Assembly: GCA_037178625.1 (NCBI GenBank)
Contig: CM074141.1
Coordinates: 2,170,001 to 2,234,000, forward strand
Direction of reading: 5' to 3'
Length of the DNA stretch: 64,000 nucleotides
From: Skeletonema tropicum
Lineage: Eukaryota; Bacillariophyta; Thalassiosirophyceae; Thalassiosirales; Thalassiosiraceae
Part shown: positions 17,999-27,377 of the stretch, piece after piece
Layout of the letters: each line of letters opens with the position of its first letter
How positions within the stretch are numbered: position 1 is the first letter of the stretch
Program-made: the position numbers and the translations under genes
Notes under the pieces: model-generated
What the model was told of the DNA's origin: nothing
What the model saw: only the letters and a program-made list of their open reading frames with translations
The model's database searches: none

Positions 17999-18676
17999 AT
18001 GATCCGCACGAAGGTGCGGGCAAATGATGACCATTCGGATCTTCTGCTGACTGTTGTGAAGAAGGGTGTCAAAAAGCTCCTTGAAAAGGAAGGAAAAGAT
18101 GCGACGGACGATGCTCTAGATGCCGCCATCGGGCGTATTGAGACAATCACTGCAGATGCGTCTGACCCAGGTGCTTGCAATCTTGTTGAATTTCTCCATG
18201 AGGGTGATACGTTGAAGGATTTACACTCTGACTCCACTCCCATCATTACGAAAGGGATTTACATTCTTCTCCCAGACGAAATTATCAATGTAGATGTTAT
18301 CAATGTCGATCTTCCAACAAAGCCTGCAAAGAAAAAACAAAAAACATGTGCATTCAAGGCGATGATGGGCAAGGACTACAAGTTTGTGGAATACCTCCGT
18401 TACGAAACAGATCTTGACGAAGAGGCGTGCATCGACACTCAAATCTTGCACTATCTGTATGATTACCTCGAGGAAATTAAACTCGGATATCGTGATGAAA
18501 AGCAAAAAAATAAACTGGTGACCAATATACAAAAAATCAAAAATACTCTGTGCTTTGTGCAGAAGTATTGGAAAGTCCTCCTTCGAGCAGAGTTCCCTAC
18601 CCTCCCCGACAACCAATTCTCATCATCCAAGTTCATTTCGGCGCTTACAGGAATGAAGAGAATGGGCACAAAGTAA
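17999..18676 (+). CDS. TIR-element ORF, unknown 225-residue protein (first exon)
   Basis: Starts ATG 17999 (MIRTKVRANDDHSDLLLTVV). It is mostly helical and charged, with a Lys-rich patch (KPAKKKQKTC) and an ending KFISALTGMKRMGTK. The stop overlaps a good splice donor (AAAGTAAGT at 18672-18680), so the coding sequence may instead splice to the Cys-rich segment after ~18745 (acceptor ACAAG). It lies inside a TIR element, so it is probably element-encoded. I recognise no catalytic motif. Confidence 0.5.
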   Translation: MIRTKVRANDDHSDLLLTVVKKGVKKLLEKEGKDATDDALDAAIGRIETITADASDPGACNLVEFLHEGDTLKDLHSDSTPIITKGIYILLPDEIINVDVINVDLPTKPAKKKQKTCAFKAMMGKDYKFVEYLRYETDLDEEACIDTQILHYLYDYLEEIKLGYRDEKQKNKLVTNIQKIKNTLCFVQKYWKVLLRAEFPTLPDNQFSSSKFISALTGMKRMGTK

Positions 18677-18744
18677 GTTTATTGTTCAGTTATATCTATT
18701 CCTCATATAATAGATTTTTCTGATCTACCTTCTTACAAGAGTTA

Positions 18745-19358
18745 AGGAGCAGAGACAAAAGCACAACGTGATAGAGCTGTCGCCAAAGAGCTCAAGCTTA
18801 AAAGTTGGGACCCGAATTAAGAAGTTTTATTGTCTGCTACTTTTGTGGAAAGCGTCGCTGCATATATTCCCCTTCGGATGCGGATTTTGCTAGAGGAAGC
18901 GCAGCTCTTAAGGCAAAGCTTGAGTCTTTGTCTGATAGGTATTCGTGTGGTGATTTGATATTTGGCGATGAAGATGATATGAGTAAGATTATTGTTCAGA
19001 AGTTGAACTTGACCTGCGAGTCTCAAATTGAACCAAGCTACTACAAAAATGATGGCCGCACATTGAAACTGAAACCTATTTGTGTTCATTGCGGAGAGTC
19101 AGAGTCGGGAGCTGCTGGAAGTTTTCTTCTGGGGCAAGAGCAATTGAGACAACGCAATTTGAGGGTGGTTACAAATGCTTACCCATTTGTATCATGTGCC
19201 TTCAGAGTGGCAAGAAGGTTGTCAAGGGGAAGGCGAAAGATAATTTAGAAGCACGAGCGGAGCAGGCACGTGCAAATGCAACGAGTAACAACTATGATCA
19301 TACACAACCATGCCCATACATACGACCTACTCTACTACAGCCTCTACACCGGGGGTAA
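18745..19358 (+). CDS. TIR-element Cys-rich (zinc-binding-like) protein segment
   Basis: Coding signal: AVAKELKLKSWDP, then after a 1-base shift near 18815 ELRSFIVCYFCGKRRCIYSP, FARGSAALKAKLESLSD, RYSCGDLIF, LTCESQIEPSYY, PICVHCGESE, and after a second shift near 19110 EGGYKCLPICIMCLQSGKKV. The pairs CYFC, CVHC and CIMC plus single Cys suggest two zinc sites. The pattern C-x2-C-G-K-x-R-C-I-Y-S recalls proteins carried by DNA transposons in many eukaryotes; I cannot name the superfamily with certainty. There is no ATG in frame at the start, in keeping with an internal exon joined to the preceding ORF. Confidence 0.5.
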
Positions 19359-19770
19359 AAATTACGGGGGTAAAAAAGTTGACCCCCCCCCCTCACCTCA
19401 GCAAGCTGCGCTTAATAGTAACTTGAAGATTAAATTGTCCCCGCCTTTTACCAAGTAAAATTTGGCCAAAATTTGCCCTTCCAAATTTTACTTTTTTGTC
19501 CACGCACAGGTAAATTTTAAATTTTGCTTTTGCTTGTGGTTTTCTTTCGAGGGGCATCGCCAGCCACGTGGGGCAGGCTGGTCATTTCTGAGAGAGGAAG
19601 CCCTCTTTCCCCCATTCTGTCTTGAGAAGGTCAAATTTGGAGGTCAAAAATGAAATTTCAAATTTGACCTCAGAGGGCAAAATTTGCCATCAGAGGGACC
19701 AAGCGAGGTCAAATTTGGCAAAAATATGAAAAAATTGGAGGTCAAATTTGATGCGTGGACACAGTAATCC

Positions 19771-20186
19771 AGCTCGAATTTATTTCCAGCTCTCGTTACC
19801 AGTCGAAGCAATCCCGGAATGCGTTTGATATCCCCAACGCCATCCCCTACGAAATGCAAAAGGTTGTGAACGTTAGCGGGTAAATTGTTATTAATTCCTA
19901 CGTGTTTAATCGGTGATTGTCACTTTCGAAGAAGAAGATGAAAAGTGTTCGGTTCTAAATGATACCTTTCTCGTGACGATTGACTACAAATTCAACTCTG
20001 AAGCACACTTTCGTTTTAAGATCTCAATTCTCATGCGATTCACTTCAAGCTACAAATGATCAAACTTTTTCTTCGCCGTAAAGGCCCACTCACCCGGAAC
20101 GTACCTGCTAGAGTCGACGCGAACTTACTCTCGTTACAAGATCATTGGCCCTTCATTGGCCACGCGGCGGCGGGCGTCGGGTACGA
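19771..20186. other. Intergenic region without supported gene
   Basis: Between the TIR element and the duplicated promoter of zinc-finger copy 2. No ORF or RNA gene is supported. Confidence 0.5.
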
Positions 20187-20331
20187 TAGTGTGTTGAATC
20201 ATTGGTTCTTCGCCTCTTATTAATAGTCCAACATAAGGCAAGGGTAAGCAAAGAGGCTAGAACTCTACATCGTCAGCAGACAAACAACACAAAAGCAAAA
20301 GAGCTCGAGGTCATCAAAAGAAGAGAATCTC

Positions 20332-21462
20332 ATGGTCACGCTAATCCGCACGCTCAAGAGAGTCATCAAGTCGTCGAAGCCGCTTCAGCTTAGCAGCGAA
20401 TCTTCGACGATAAAGATTTCAGCGGTGGCACAAACTCCAGCGAATGTTACGACTAGTCACTTTCATCATGATGGTCAACTAAAACAGAGAGCGAATGTTG
20501 CCACTGATGATCCTTTTGACAAGGTGAACAGCAAGAAAGAGAGAGCACCATCTGCTAAAATATCAACTTCATCATCACAACCACATAATGCCTCCTCCAA
20601 TGCTAACATATCTGATGCCAGATCTGCATCTGCAGCGGTGAATTCAGAGGAGAAAAAGACCCAAACACAATCCGATCGAAAGCGGAAGTCCTCATCGGAT
20701 GAGGAGCCGGCTCCAAGGAAAGCTGCAAGAAAAAATCGCAAATGCTCAGCTGATGGATGTACAAATAAAGCGTACCTTGGAGGAGTGTGCATCACGCATG
20801 GTGCAAAGAAAAAACGATGCAGCTGCGATGGATGTACAAATCAAGCTGTGAAAGGAGGGGTGTGCAGCAAGCACGGGGCAAAGGCAATGGTGAATCAATG
20901 TAGAGTTGAAGGATGTACAAGTAATATCACCAATGGAGGAGTGTGCATAAAGCACGGTGCAAAGAAAAAGCGTTGCAGCAGCGATGGATGTACAAATCAA
21001 GCTGTTCGAGGAGGAGTGTGCACCAAGCATGGGGCGAAGGTGAAACTATGCAGAGTTGATGGATGTACAAATAATAGCATCAAAGGAGGAGTGTGCATCA
21101 AGCACGGGGCAAGAAAGAAGCAATGCAGAGTTGATGGATGTACTAATGATGTCCAGAATGGAGGAGTGTGCATTAGGCATGGAGCAAAGGTGAAACTATG
21201 CAGTAGTGAAGGATGTACAAATTTAGCTAAGCAAAGAGGAGTGTGCATTAAGCACGGTGCAAAGACCATTTTCAAGTTATGCAGCAGCGATGGATGCACT
21301 AATCGAGTAAGAAGAGGAGGAGTTTGCACCAAGCATGGAGCAAAGGTCAAACAATGCAGCAGTGAAGGATGTACTAATGTTGTCTTTAAAGGGGGAGTGT
21401 GCAGGAGGCACGGGGCAAACAAGAAAGAAGAAGATAGCGAAGGGGAAAGGATGCGCGAATAA
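20332..21462 (+). CDS. Tandem C-x4-C-x8-C-x2-H zinc-finger protein (WRKY19-like), copy 2
   Basis: The start is ATG 20332. The first ~145 residues match copy 1 (14845) closely, with small indels in the Ser/Lys linker. Nine repeats follow (consensus C-x4-C-T-N-x5-G-G-V-C-x2-H-G-A-K), for example CSCDGCTNQAVKGGVCSKHG and CRVDGCTNNSIKGGVCIKHG, against five intact in copy 1, so repeat number changes quickly. The frame ends as EDSEGERMRE. In the next frame a tenth, partial repeat is readable (GCANNAQKGGACKKHGAKRT, to ~21529), showing a 1-base shift near 21425. The common promoter and leader suggest co-regulation with copy 1. Function unknown; binding of nucleic acid or protein through metal-stabilised loops is inferred. 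Confidence 0.75.
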   Translation: MVTLIRTLKRVIKSSKPLQLSSESSTIKISAVAQTPANVTTSHFHHDGQLKQRANVATDDPFDKVNSKKERAPSAKISTSSSQPHNASSNANISDARSASAAVNSEEKKTQTQSDRKRKSSSDEEPAPRKAARKNRKCSADGCTNKAYLGGVCITHGAKKKRCSCDGCTNQAVKGGVCSKHGAKAMVNQCRVEGCTSNITNGGVCIKHGAKKKRCSSDGCTNQAVRGGVCTKHGAKVKLCRVDGCTNNSIKGGVCIKHGARKKQCRVDGCTNDVQNGGVCIRHGAKVKLCSSEGCTNLAKQRGVCIKHGAKTIFKLCSSDGCTNRVRRGGVCTKHGAKVKQCSSEGCTNVVFKGGVCRRHGANKKEEDSEGERMRE

Positions 21463-21529
21463 CGCCCAGAAAGGAGGAGCGTGCAAGAAGCATGGGGCGA
21501 AGAGGACACTACTTATGCAGGAGGGATGA

Positions 21530-24500
21530 CTTCACAAACATTGCTCACCACGGTGGAGTTGAAGTTGAAGGATGCTCAAATTAAGCCTTGAATGGAGGAT
21601 TGAGAAGTTGGGGGCGATGCAAGTCCAACCGTCGCTTCGCCGCCAGGCCTCTCTAGTATTTATCTACAATCTTATGGAGCAGGAATGGAGCACAAGTCAA
21701 GTTATGGTAAATAGAAAGACGTAGATAGATAACAACATAACAAGAAAGTACAGTGTGCTTTGGGCGTGGAGCAAAGGTGAAGTGGTCGAAACGGATGCTG
21801 CATGTTGCATGCTCCTGTTATTATCTCAGCATCACATGAAAAGCTACCAAAAAGCTCAATTCAACATGGAAAGTACGCAAAAAAATCAGGTTATGAGCTT
21901 AAATAACACACAGTATTGTGCCAAATCTGGCTTCTCGGAAGAGCTATATAGAGAGGAGGCTACATGTGTACTTCAATCTGGCCAGAGAGAAGATACTTAG
22001 CTCTTGGAAGCGAATCATCAACCTGCCATTTTCCGGCACCTTTACTTTGGTGTCATAGCTAGCATGTAGCGATGGCGTTGGTCTGTGATCAAAAAATGAG
22101 GGCATCGCTTTCTGGGAGAGAGAGTTGTGCAGAGCGGTCGGTCGTCTAAATTTACGTATGTGTCGGTGTCGAGGTGCGATGCGCTGCTCCAGTAGCTGCT
22201 AAAGTACTTATGCCCAGTACGACTAGTAGGTACGGTCATTGCCTAGGCATTCTCTGGAATCCTGAAGACGTGCGTCTCATGCGTTGATGACGTGGATGGA
22301 GGAGAGTTACCTGTTACTTGAGTTACGGTGCAGTCAACTCCTCCAGCCTTCATGTAATCATAATCTTTCTAACAACCAGTTAATTCACTTCATTACCTCA
22401 ATTACTCTGAATTCGGATTTGATTCTGGTCATTTCCGTGCTGGGTAAAGTATGCGCCATGGTCGTCGTTGAGATTTTCCGAGGTGCAAATTTCTCCGAGG
22501 TGATATTTTGAATTAATGCACCGCCATGACACCTCCTAGAGTATGTGTAATCGTATTCTAATCACACTTAGAGACAATGCTGCAAATATGCAATATTAGC
22601 AGCTAGCCGATTGCTTAAGGTCGAACACAAGTAATTCTTACTACTATTCCTACGTACAAATCGCTATTTTGGCCGTAGCTAGAGGGACGATTCCTATCGT
22701 AACCTCAAATTCGCTAATCGGTACCACTCAAATCCACCCTCCGAATATCATCTTTTACACCCTCACCATGATGTCCTCCACTCCTATGGCCACAGTTATG
22801 CACATCTGATAAATACACCTATGATACTCAGCTTATCCAATCTTATACATCATAATCTAAGTGGAAAAAACGACAGCAATACTCAGTTGGTTGATCGAAA
22901 ATGAAGAAATTAACGTGGCCATCGACGGCATAAAATCCACAACTTTTACCTCCCTTCACCCCTGCCTCCCACGGACGTTTACGTGGTGATACACAGCAAA
23001 GGAGAGGGTTTCCTCGCATTCAATTGATATATATTACTCACAACAGAAGACTTCAATGTGTTGGTGGTGCATCATGGTAGAGTTTAATATCGGATATACT
23101 GTGTTATTATTTGTGGTATTTATGTAAATTATTAAATAAGTAATACTTGATAAATATGCTGTTCCCCTCAACAAACATTATTAATGTTGCTCCCATGGAT
23201 GTATACTATCATAATAATGATATATCAATGCTTCTTTCATCGATATCCACGCCGTTTTCATTAAATTGTCAGTTGATTGTTGTTTTCGACGGAAAGACAA
23301 TTTGTGTATATTTTTGCACCGCGTAGGCAACGTTGCACAGCCTTTCCTTCCGCTCCAGAGTGCCAAGCCGTCGTCTATAATGATATTGGAGTCGAGGGAG
23401 CGGGCTGGTTGCGTTTGGAAATGGTTTATTGCCCCTCTTTACTGCGCAGTAGCGTTGATATAAACAATTATTTGAAATTTGTTGACATCAAGTAACCGAC
23501 GTTCCAGACGACGTAATCGGGCGAAGCAGCAGCTACCAAGACACTGATGCCTCCCTATGGATATATAGTATCGATTGTTGCGTCGTGGTGGCATCGTGAA
23601 TGGTGGTAATGATGATTACCTAACGCAGTAGTCCACAGCATCAGTTGCATCAACCAATTTCCGTTACGTCGCGGGGCAAAATTTTTTTCTCCTACAGATC
23701 GTCCGTTCATGCGCACCTTTTTTGCATGCGATCTAAAAATTGGCTTTTCCGTCTAATATATCAAAAGGTGCGCATGGCACAGTGTCGATTTTGTACTACT
23801 AGGCAGTCCACAATGGCATCATGGTGGTTGTGCTGTGGTTGTGTCGCAACGGGGCCGGACACAAAAAGAAAAATCGGACACACACTGCTCAAAAAGCGTC
23901 CACTCACTCTTCACGACACTCACGGTAGGAGACACTGGCAGCAAGTAAAAAATTGCGCCTATTGATAACACTATTGTCCTCACGCAGGAATGATTATCAC
24001 AGCACTAGTGGAGAGCGCAGCGATACACGATTGGGGTAAAGTAAATTACTTACTTCGTCAGGCGCACTTGGTTCATCGTTTGTGGCCGCCTTTTGAGCAG
24101 TGTGTGTTTGTCCGATCTCTTTTGCGCTCGGCCCGAGTCACGACACAGTCAGGTCGGGCACTCGTGTTCATTGCGCTGATCGTTTCTCACACCGTCGCCC
24201 GCCACGACACAAAACTCGTGACCTTATGTCTTCACTCGCGGCAAGCGCTCGTGAAGACATAAAATCACTTGTTTGTGTCCCGCACGGACGGTGTTCGAAA
24301 ACGACGCCGCGCAACTCACACTAGTGCAGACCTATAGTGTCTTTGGCCGTTTATCGCGGTGAAAAAGTATGAGACAGTGCAGTCCGAAGTCGTTGGGCGA
24401 GGTGGTGCGTGACTTGAAACGGCCGTTTTTGAGTTCGCATGAGGATATATCAATGCATAGATAGATGATAGAAGATAATAAGTAGATTGATTATGTTAGT

Positions 24501-25080
24501 TACTACTCTGCATTGTCCCCGGGTACATATGCATTTAACTCCTCGCCTCTGAAAGTGGGAGGTTTGAGAGACAATATCTCCAATGTTTTTTGCTCTTTTG
24601 TAGCAGACTATCATTTTTTCGATTCCGATTGCAGCGTGTAAGATGGTAGAAGTTCTTCCTCATATATTTGTCGACAAAGTCGACTAGGGCCACAGGGGGT
24701 GTAATGAGGGTGGAACTGACCGAGTTTCAAATAGATGTTGTTCATCATCTGAGGTGGTAGGTTGGTGGTTGAAAGCGGCAGGACTATTTATTTATTGCAT
24801 TATTGCTTGCTTCTTATTCTAGGTCTCTAGGTTCAGACAAAGTCGACGGACATAGTTGAAGTCCTTTTATGTTCAAATCTCGAAACCTTTTGCGTTCTCA
24901 CTCTCAGGCAACAAAACTGTCAGGGAAACTTTGCTTGAGTGCAAATTCACGAGTAATCTTCAACTTACTCTCGAGACATTCATTTATTGCATTATTGCTT
25001 GCTTCTAACTAACTTCCGGCGCTCTCAGAATCATTTCACCCAACCACAGCAAGCATCAGCATCATAATAATATAACAGAA
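21530..25080. other. Gene-poor 3.5-kb interval
   Basis: The first ~300 bp still resembles the 3' flank of zinc-finger copy 1, including a decayed finger near 21750 (GGGCGTGGAGCAAAGGTGAA). After that I find no ORF with a domain, a paralogue or convincing composition, and no RNA gene. Two inverted repeats are present: TGCGCACCTTTT against AAAAGGTGCGCA (about 23708-23775) and a tighter hairpin at 24224-24262. Confidence 0.5.
24224..24262. repeat. 12-bp-stem hairpin in intergenic DNA
   Basis: TTATGTCTTCAC (24224-24235) and GTGAAGACATAA (24251-24262) are perfect complements around a 15-nt GC-rich loop. No gene ends nearby, so the role is unknown. It may be a small palindromic repeat. Confidence 0.6.
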
Positions 25081-25164
25081 ATTTTCATTCAATTTCACTT
25101 GATTGCTGCTTATCTATCAGTCACAGTCACAGTCACGTCTACTATTTATCAATCGCACCGAGTT

Positions 25165-25551
25165 ATGAACCTCGACCTCAAGAGATATTCTTTCACAATG
25201 AACCAGTTAAAAGAGTCGCCCCGGCCCCGGCCCCGGCCCCGAGAACAAGAGCAAGAGTTCACAGTGAATGTGACAGTGCCAACGTTTCGCAATGAGAACA
25301 CCAGTCTCCTCCAGGCAGCTGGCATCGGCAAGGAGGAACAAGAACAAGCTGATAAAGTGGACGCCTTTCTTTTCTACTCCGATGATGAGGTTCGCATCAG
25401 GAGACTCAGACTCAGAGGCGGCAGTGTTGGAGCAGAGCAGAGGTCTACGTCTACGCCAGCGCAAGCGCAAGCCAGAACACGAAAGACAAGGATCTCCTTC
25501 GAGCTGCACCCATCCGTGTTTATGGAAGAGTTGCTTCTTTCCGATGAATAA
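25165..25551 (+). CDS. Paralogue of the 4.29-kb small protein (FLFYS and RKTRISFELHP motifs)
   Basis: 128 residues from ATG 25165 (MNLDLKRYSF); a second ATG at 25198 is possible. A (PR)n run from a CCCCGG repeat occupies residues 19-26. The family blocks are FLFYSDDEVRIRRLRL (residues 68-83) and TRKTRISFELHPSVFMEELL (105-124). The gene ends soon after the second block and lacks the acidic tail of the 4290-4760 protein. Blocks and their ~20-residue spacing are kept although the rest has diverged, which supports a real family. Function unknown. Confidence 0.65.
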   Translation: MNLDLKRYSFTMNQLKESPRPRPRPREQEQEFTVNVTVPTFRNENTSLLQAAGIGKEEQEQADKVDAFLFYSDDEVRIRRLRLRGGSVGAEQRSTSTPAQAQARTRKTRISFELHPSVFMEELLLSDE

Positions 25552-25798
25552 TTCAGTGGCAATGAAGAAGAGACGGCGAAAGCAATGAACGAGGATCGTT
25601 ACCGTTATTCAATATCCAAGTTGTATGCAAACATCAGAGCTGCCAGGGCTGCCTGAGTGGCATCACTATTCATGTTGTAGTCATGCTGAACTGAGAGTTT
25701 GTACGCAAGAGAGTGCCTTTGTGTGCGAAACATTAGATTATTATGTAATATAAAGAACAAATTGATACGCTACTGAAACTACTGAATCAGACGCTGTC

Positions 25799-26026
25799 AT
25801 GTACGCTGGCCTTTACTACGGTTGGCACGAGAAAATTAGACTCTCCTCCCTGCCTGGCTATTCGGATGAGATTCAAGACCTTGCACGTTTCGTCGACGAC
25901 CTATCTGTCCTATGGCTCGGCAGCCTAAGGCGCTTTTACGACCTCAAGCAAGACATCAACGTCGTGGAATCCTCTGTTGGAAAGTTTAAGTTGAAGAACC
26001 GACCTGCTGAGAAGGAATCTTCTTAG
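25799..26026 (+). CDS. Small hypothetical protein
   Basis: 75 residues from ATG 25799, MYAGLYYGWHEKIRLSSLPG, continuing with a helical segment (IQDLARFVDDLSVLWLGSLR) and a Lys/Glu-rich end. No domain is recognised. It lies between two other small genes on the same strand with ~250-bp spacers. It could be one exon of a larger gene. Confidence 0.35.
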   Translation: MYAGLYYGWHEKIRLSSLPGYSDEIQDLARFVDDLSVLWLGSLRRFYDLKQDINVVESSVGKFKLKNRPAEKESS

Positions 26027-26163
26027 ACTTAGTCATTTCCATTTCGCCAGAACCAGAAGCAGAAGGTACTTATTGTCTCAACTAAGACATATATATCTCC
26101 TATGAAGCCAATGAATATAAGTACCTCTACCTACTGCCATCTTCTGCTCATCAGAAGAACACA

Positions 26164-26445
26164 ATGAAAGGGGTAATCTTTGGAGAACTCAAGAGATCCT
26201 ATTGGCAGTGCACTGATAAAAAAGATTATGTCGAAGTTGAAGACTTTTCTTCCAACGCTTGTAGCTTGCTCGGCAGAGGTTGGGACTTCGATCATCTCAA
26301 CCTCAAACTCAAACGAATGTTCCTAGATGCAAATCACAGAGTTTGCACGGAAGTAGGCAGATCGATAGATTATTTCAATTTCTTTCGTACTCAAACTCAA
26401 GGGGAGTGGCTTAACTCGTTCTCGCGCAGCAACCCGGAACCCTGA
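26164..26445 (+). CDS. Small hypothetical protein upstream of zinc-finger relic
   Basis: 93 residues from ATG 26164: MKGVIFGELKRSYWQCTDKK, FDHLNLKLKRMFLDANHRVC, ending SRSNPEP. No domain is recognised. It is immediately followed by decayed zinc-finger repeats and may be the unique N-terminal part of that gene, as the other copies also have a unique N-terminus; the sequences are not alike. Confidence 0.35.
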   Translation: MKGVIFGELKRSYWQCTDKKDYVEVEDFSSNACSLLGRGWDFDHLNLKLKRMFLDANHRVCTEVGRSIDYFNFFRTQTQGEWLNSFSRSNPEP

Positions 26446-26459
26446 ACGACAGATTATAA

Positions 26460-27082
26460 TTGCGCAAGAGACAGGGCTGGATCTGGATGGCGGTCCGTCT
26501 GCATTTATTCAACAAAGTGCCGGGGAAATCACCCTCTGCTCCACCACTTTTGGCAAACTGCACGAACTGTTCAAAGCGTAACGCTTGTGCTCGGAAAGGA
26601 GGAGTATGCAAGAAGAGGAATAGAGCAAACGAAAAGGTCCAAATATGCACAGTTGCAGTTGATGGATGTACAAATATAGATAATTGTCAATGGAGGCGTG
26701 TGCAACGATGCAGTGTGCATTGGCATGGAGCAAAGGAGAAGTGATTCGAGTTGATTGATGTACAAATTGAGTCATACAGAAGGGTGCGTAAAGCACGGAG
26801 CACATGTTATTCGATGAAGAAGTATTGATGTATGTGCAAATCGAGTTCAGAATGGAGGATTGTGCAAGAGGCATGGGGTGGAAGAAGATCACAAGCAAAC
26901 TATGCAGCAGCAAAGGATATACAAATTTAGCTTTCATCGGAGGATTGTGCATGAGGCATGGAACACTAGTCAACCTATGCAGCCTTGAAGGTTGCTCACG
27001 CTGTGCTCAGATCGTCGGGGGGTTGCTGGAGGCATGGAGCAAACTAGAATTTTCTTGCTGTCGAAGGACGCAGAACACATGA
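26460..27082 (+). pseudogene. Third zinc-finger (WRKY19-like) locus, decayed
   Basis: Pieces of the C-x4-C-x8-C-x2-H repeat occur in all three frames: CARKGGVCKKR, VDGCTNIDN with VHWHGAKEK, LCSSKGYTNLAFIGGLCMRH (first-pair Cys replaced by Tyr) and LCSLEGCSRCAQIVGG. Frame changes and lost ligands show that it no longer encodes a regular array. It belongs to the same family as 14845 and 20332 but lacks their promoter. Confidence 0.65.
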
Positions 27083-27377
27083 AGTAAAGTGGAAATAGAG
27101 TAGCATTGAAAGAATTGAGAGACGTTCAAATCAAGTGAAGTATGCATTAGAAATGGGGATTAAGACGAAAACGCTTTTCATGTATATCATTCCAGCAACT
27201 AGAGCTGCAGTCGGTATATACCAAAGGGGGCCCGGGGCAAGGAGGACGTTTATGATTTAGCCCGATAACCAACAGTGAATGAACAAGACAATGTACTGAA
27301 ATAACAAAGTAGCAACAACAAAGACTGTTCTTGTATCTGGACCTCGACCACATACAACTTCATCAGTCCACAACCAT

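Larger units (their letters stand above)
17609..19770. mobile_element. 2.2-kb TIR element with ends GGAnTACTGTGTCCACGCATC
   Basis: The left end GGAATACTGTGTCCACGCAT and right end (complement GGATTACTGTGTCCACGCAT) are inverted. Inner inverted blocks include CAAATTTGACCTCGCTTGG and GGGGACAATTTAATCTT (17676-17708 against 19412-19443). A poly-C tract lies inside each arm (about 17709-17720 and 19383-19392). Two ORFs lie in the interior. I cannot identify a target duplication. A shorter relative occurs at 13264-13345. Confidence 0.75.

Noticed and set aside
20475..21509. Cys/His/Pro-rich minus-strand ORFs opposite zinc-finger copy 2
   Set aside because: They are antisense of the repeat array and repeat only because the sense repeats do.
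23645..24324. Overlapping plus-strand ORFs in the gene-poor interval
   Set aside because: No domain, no paralogue and Cys/His/Arg-heavy composition typical of random frames; kept as intergenic.
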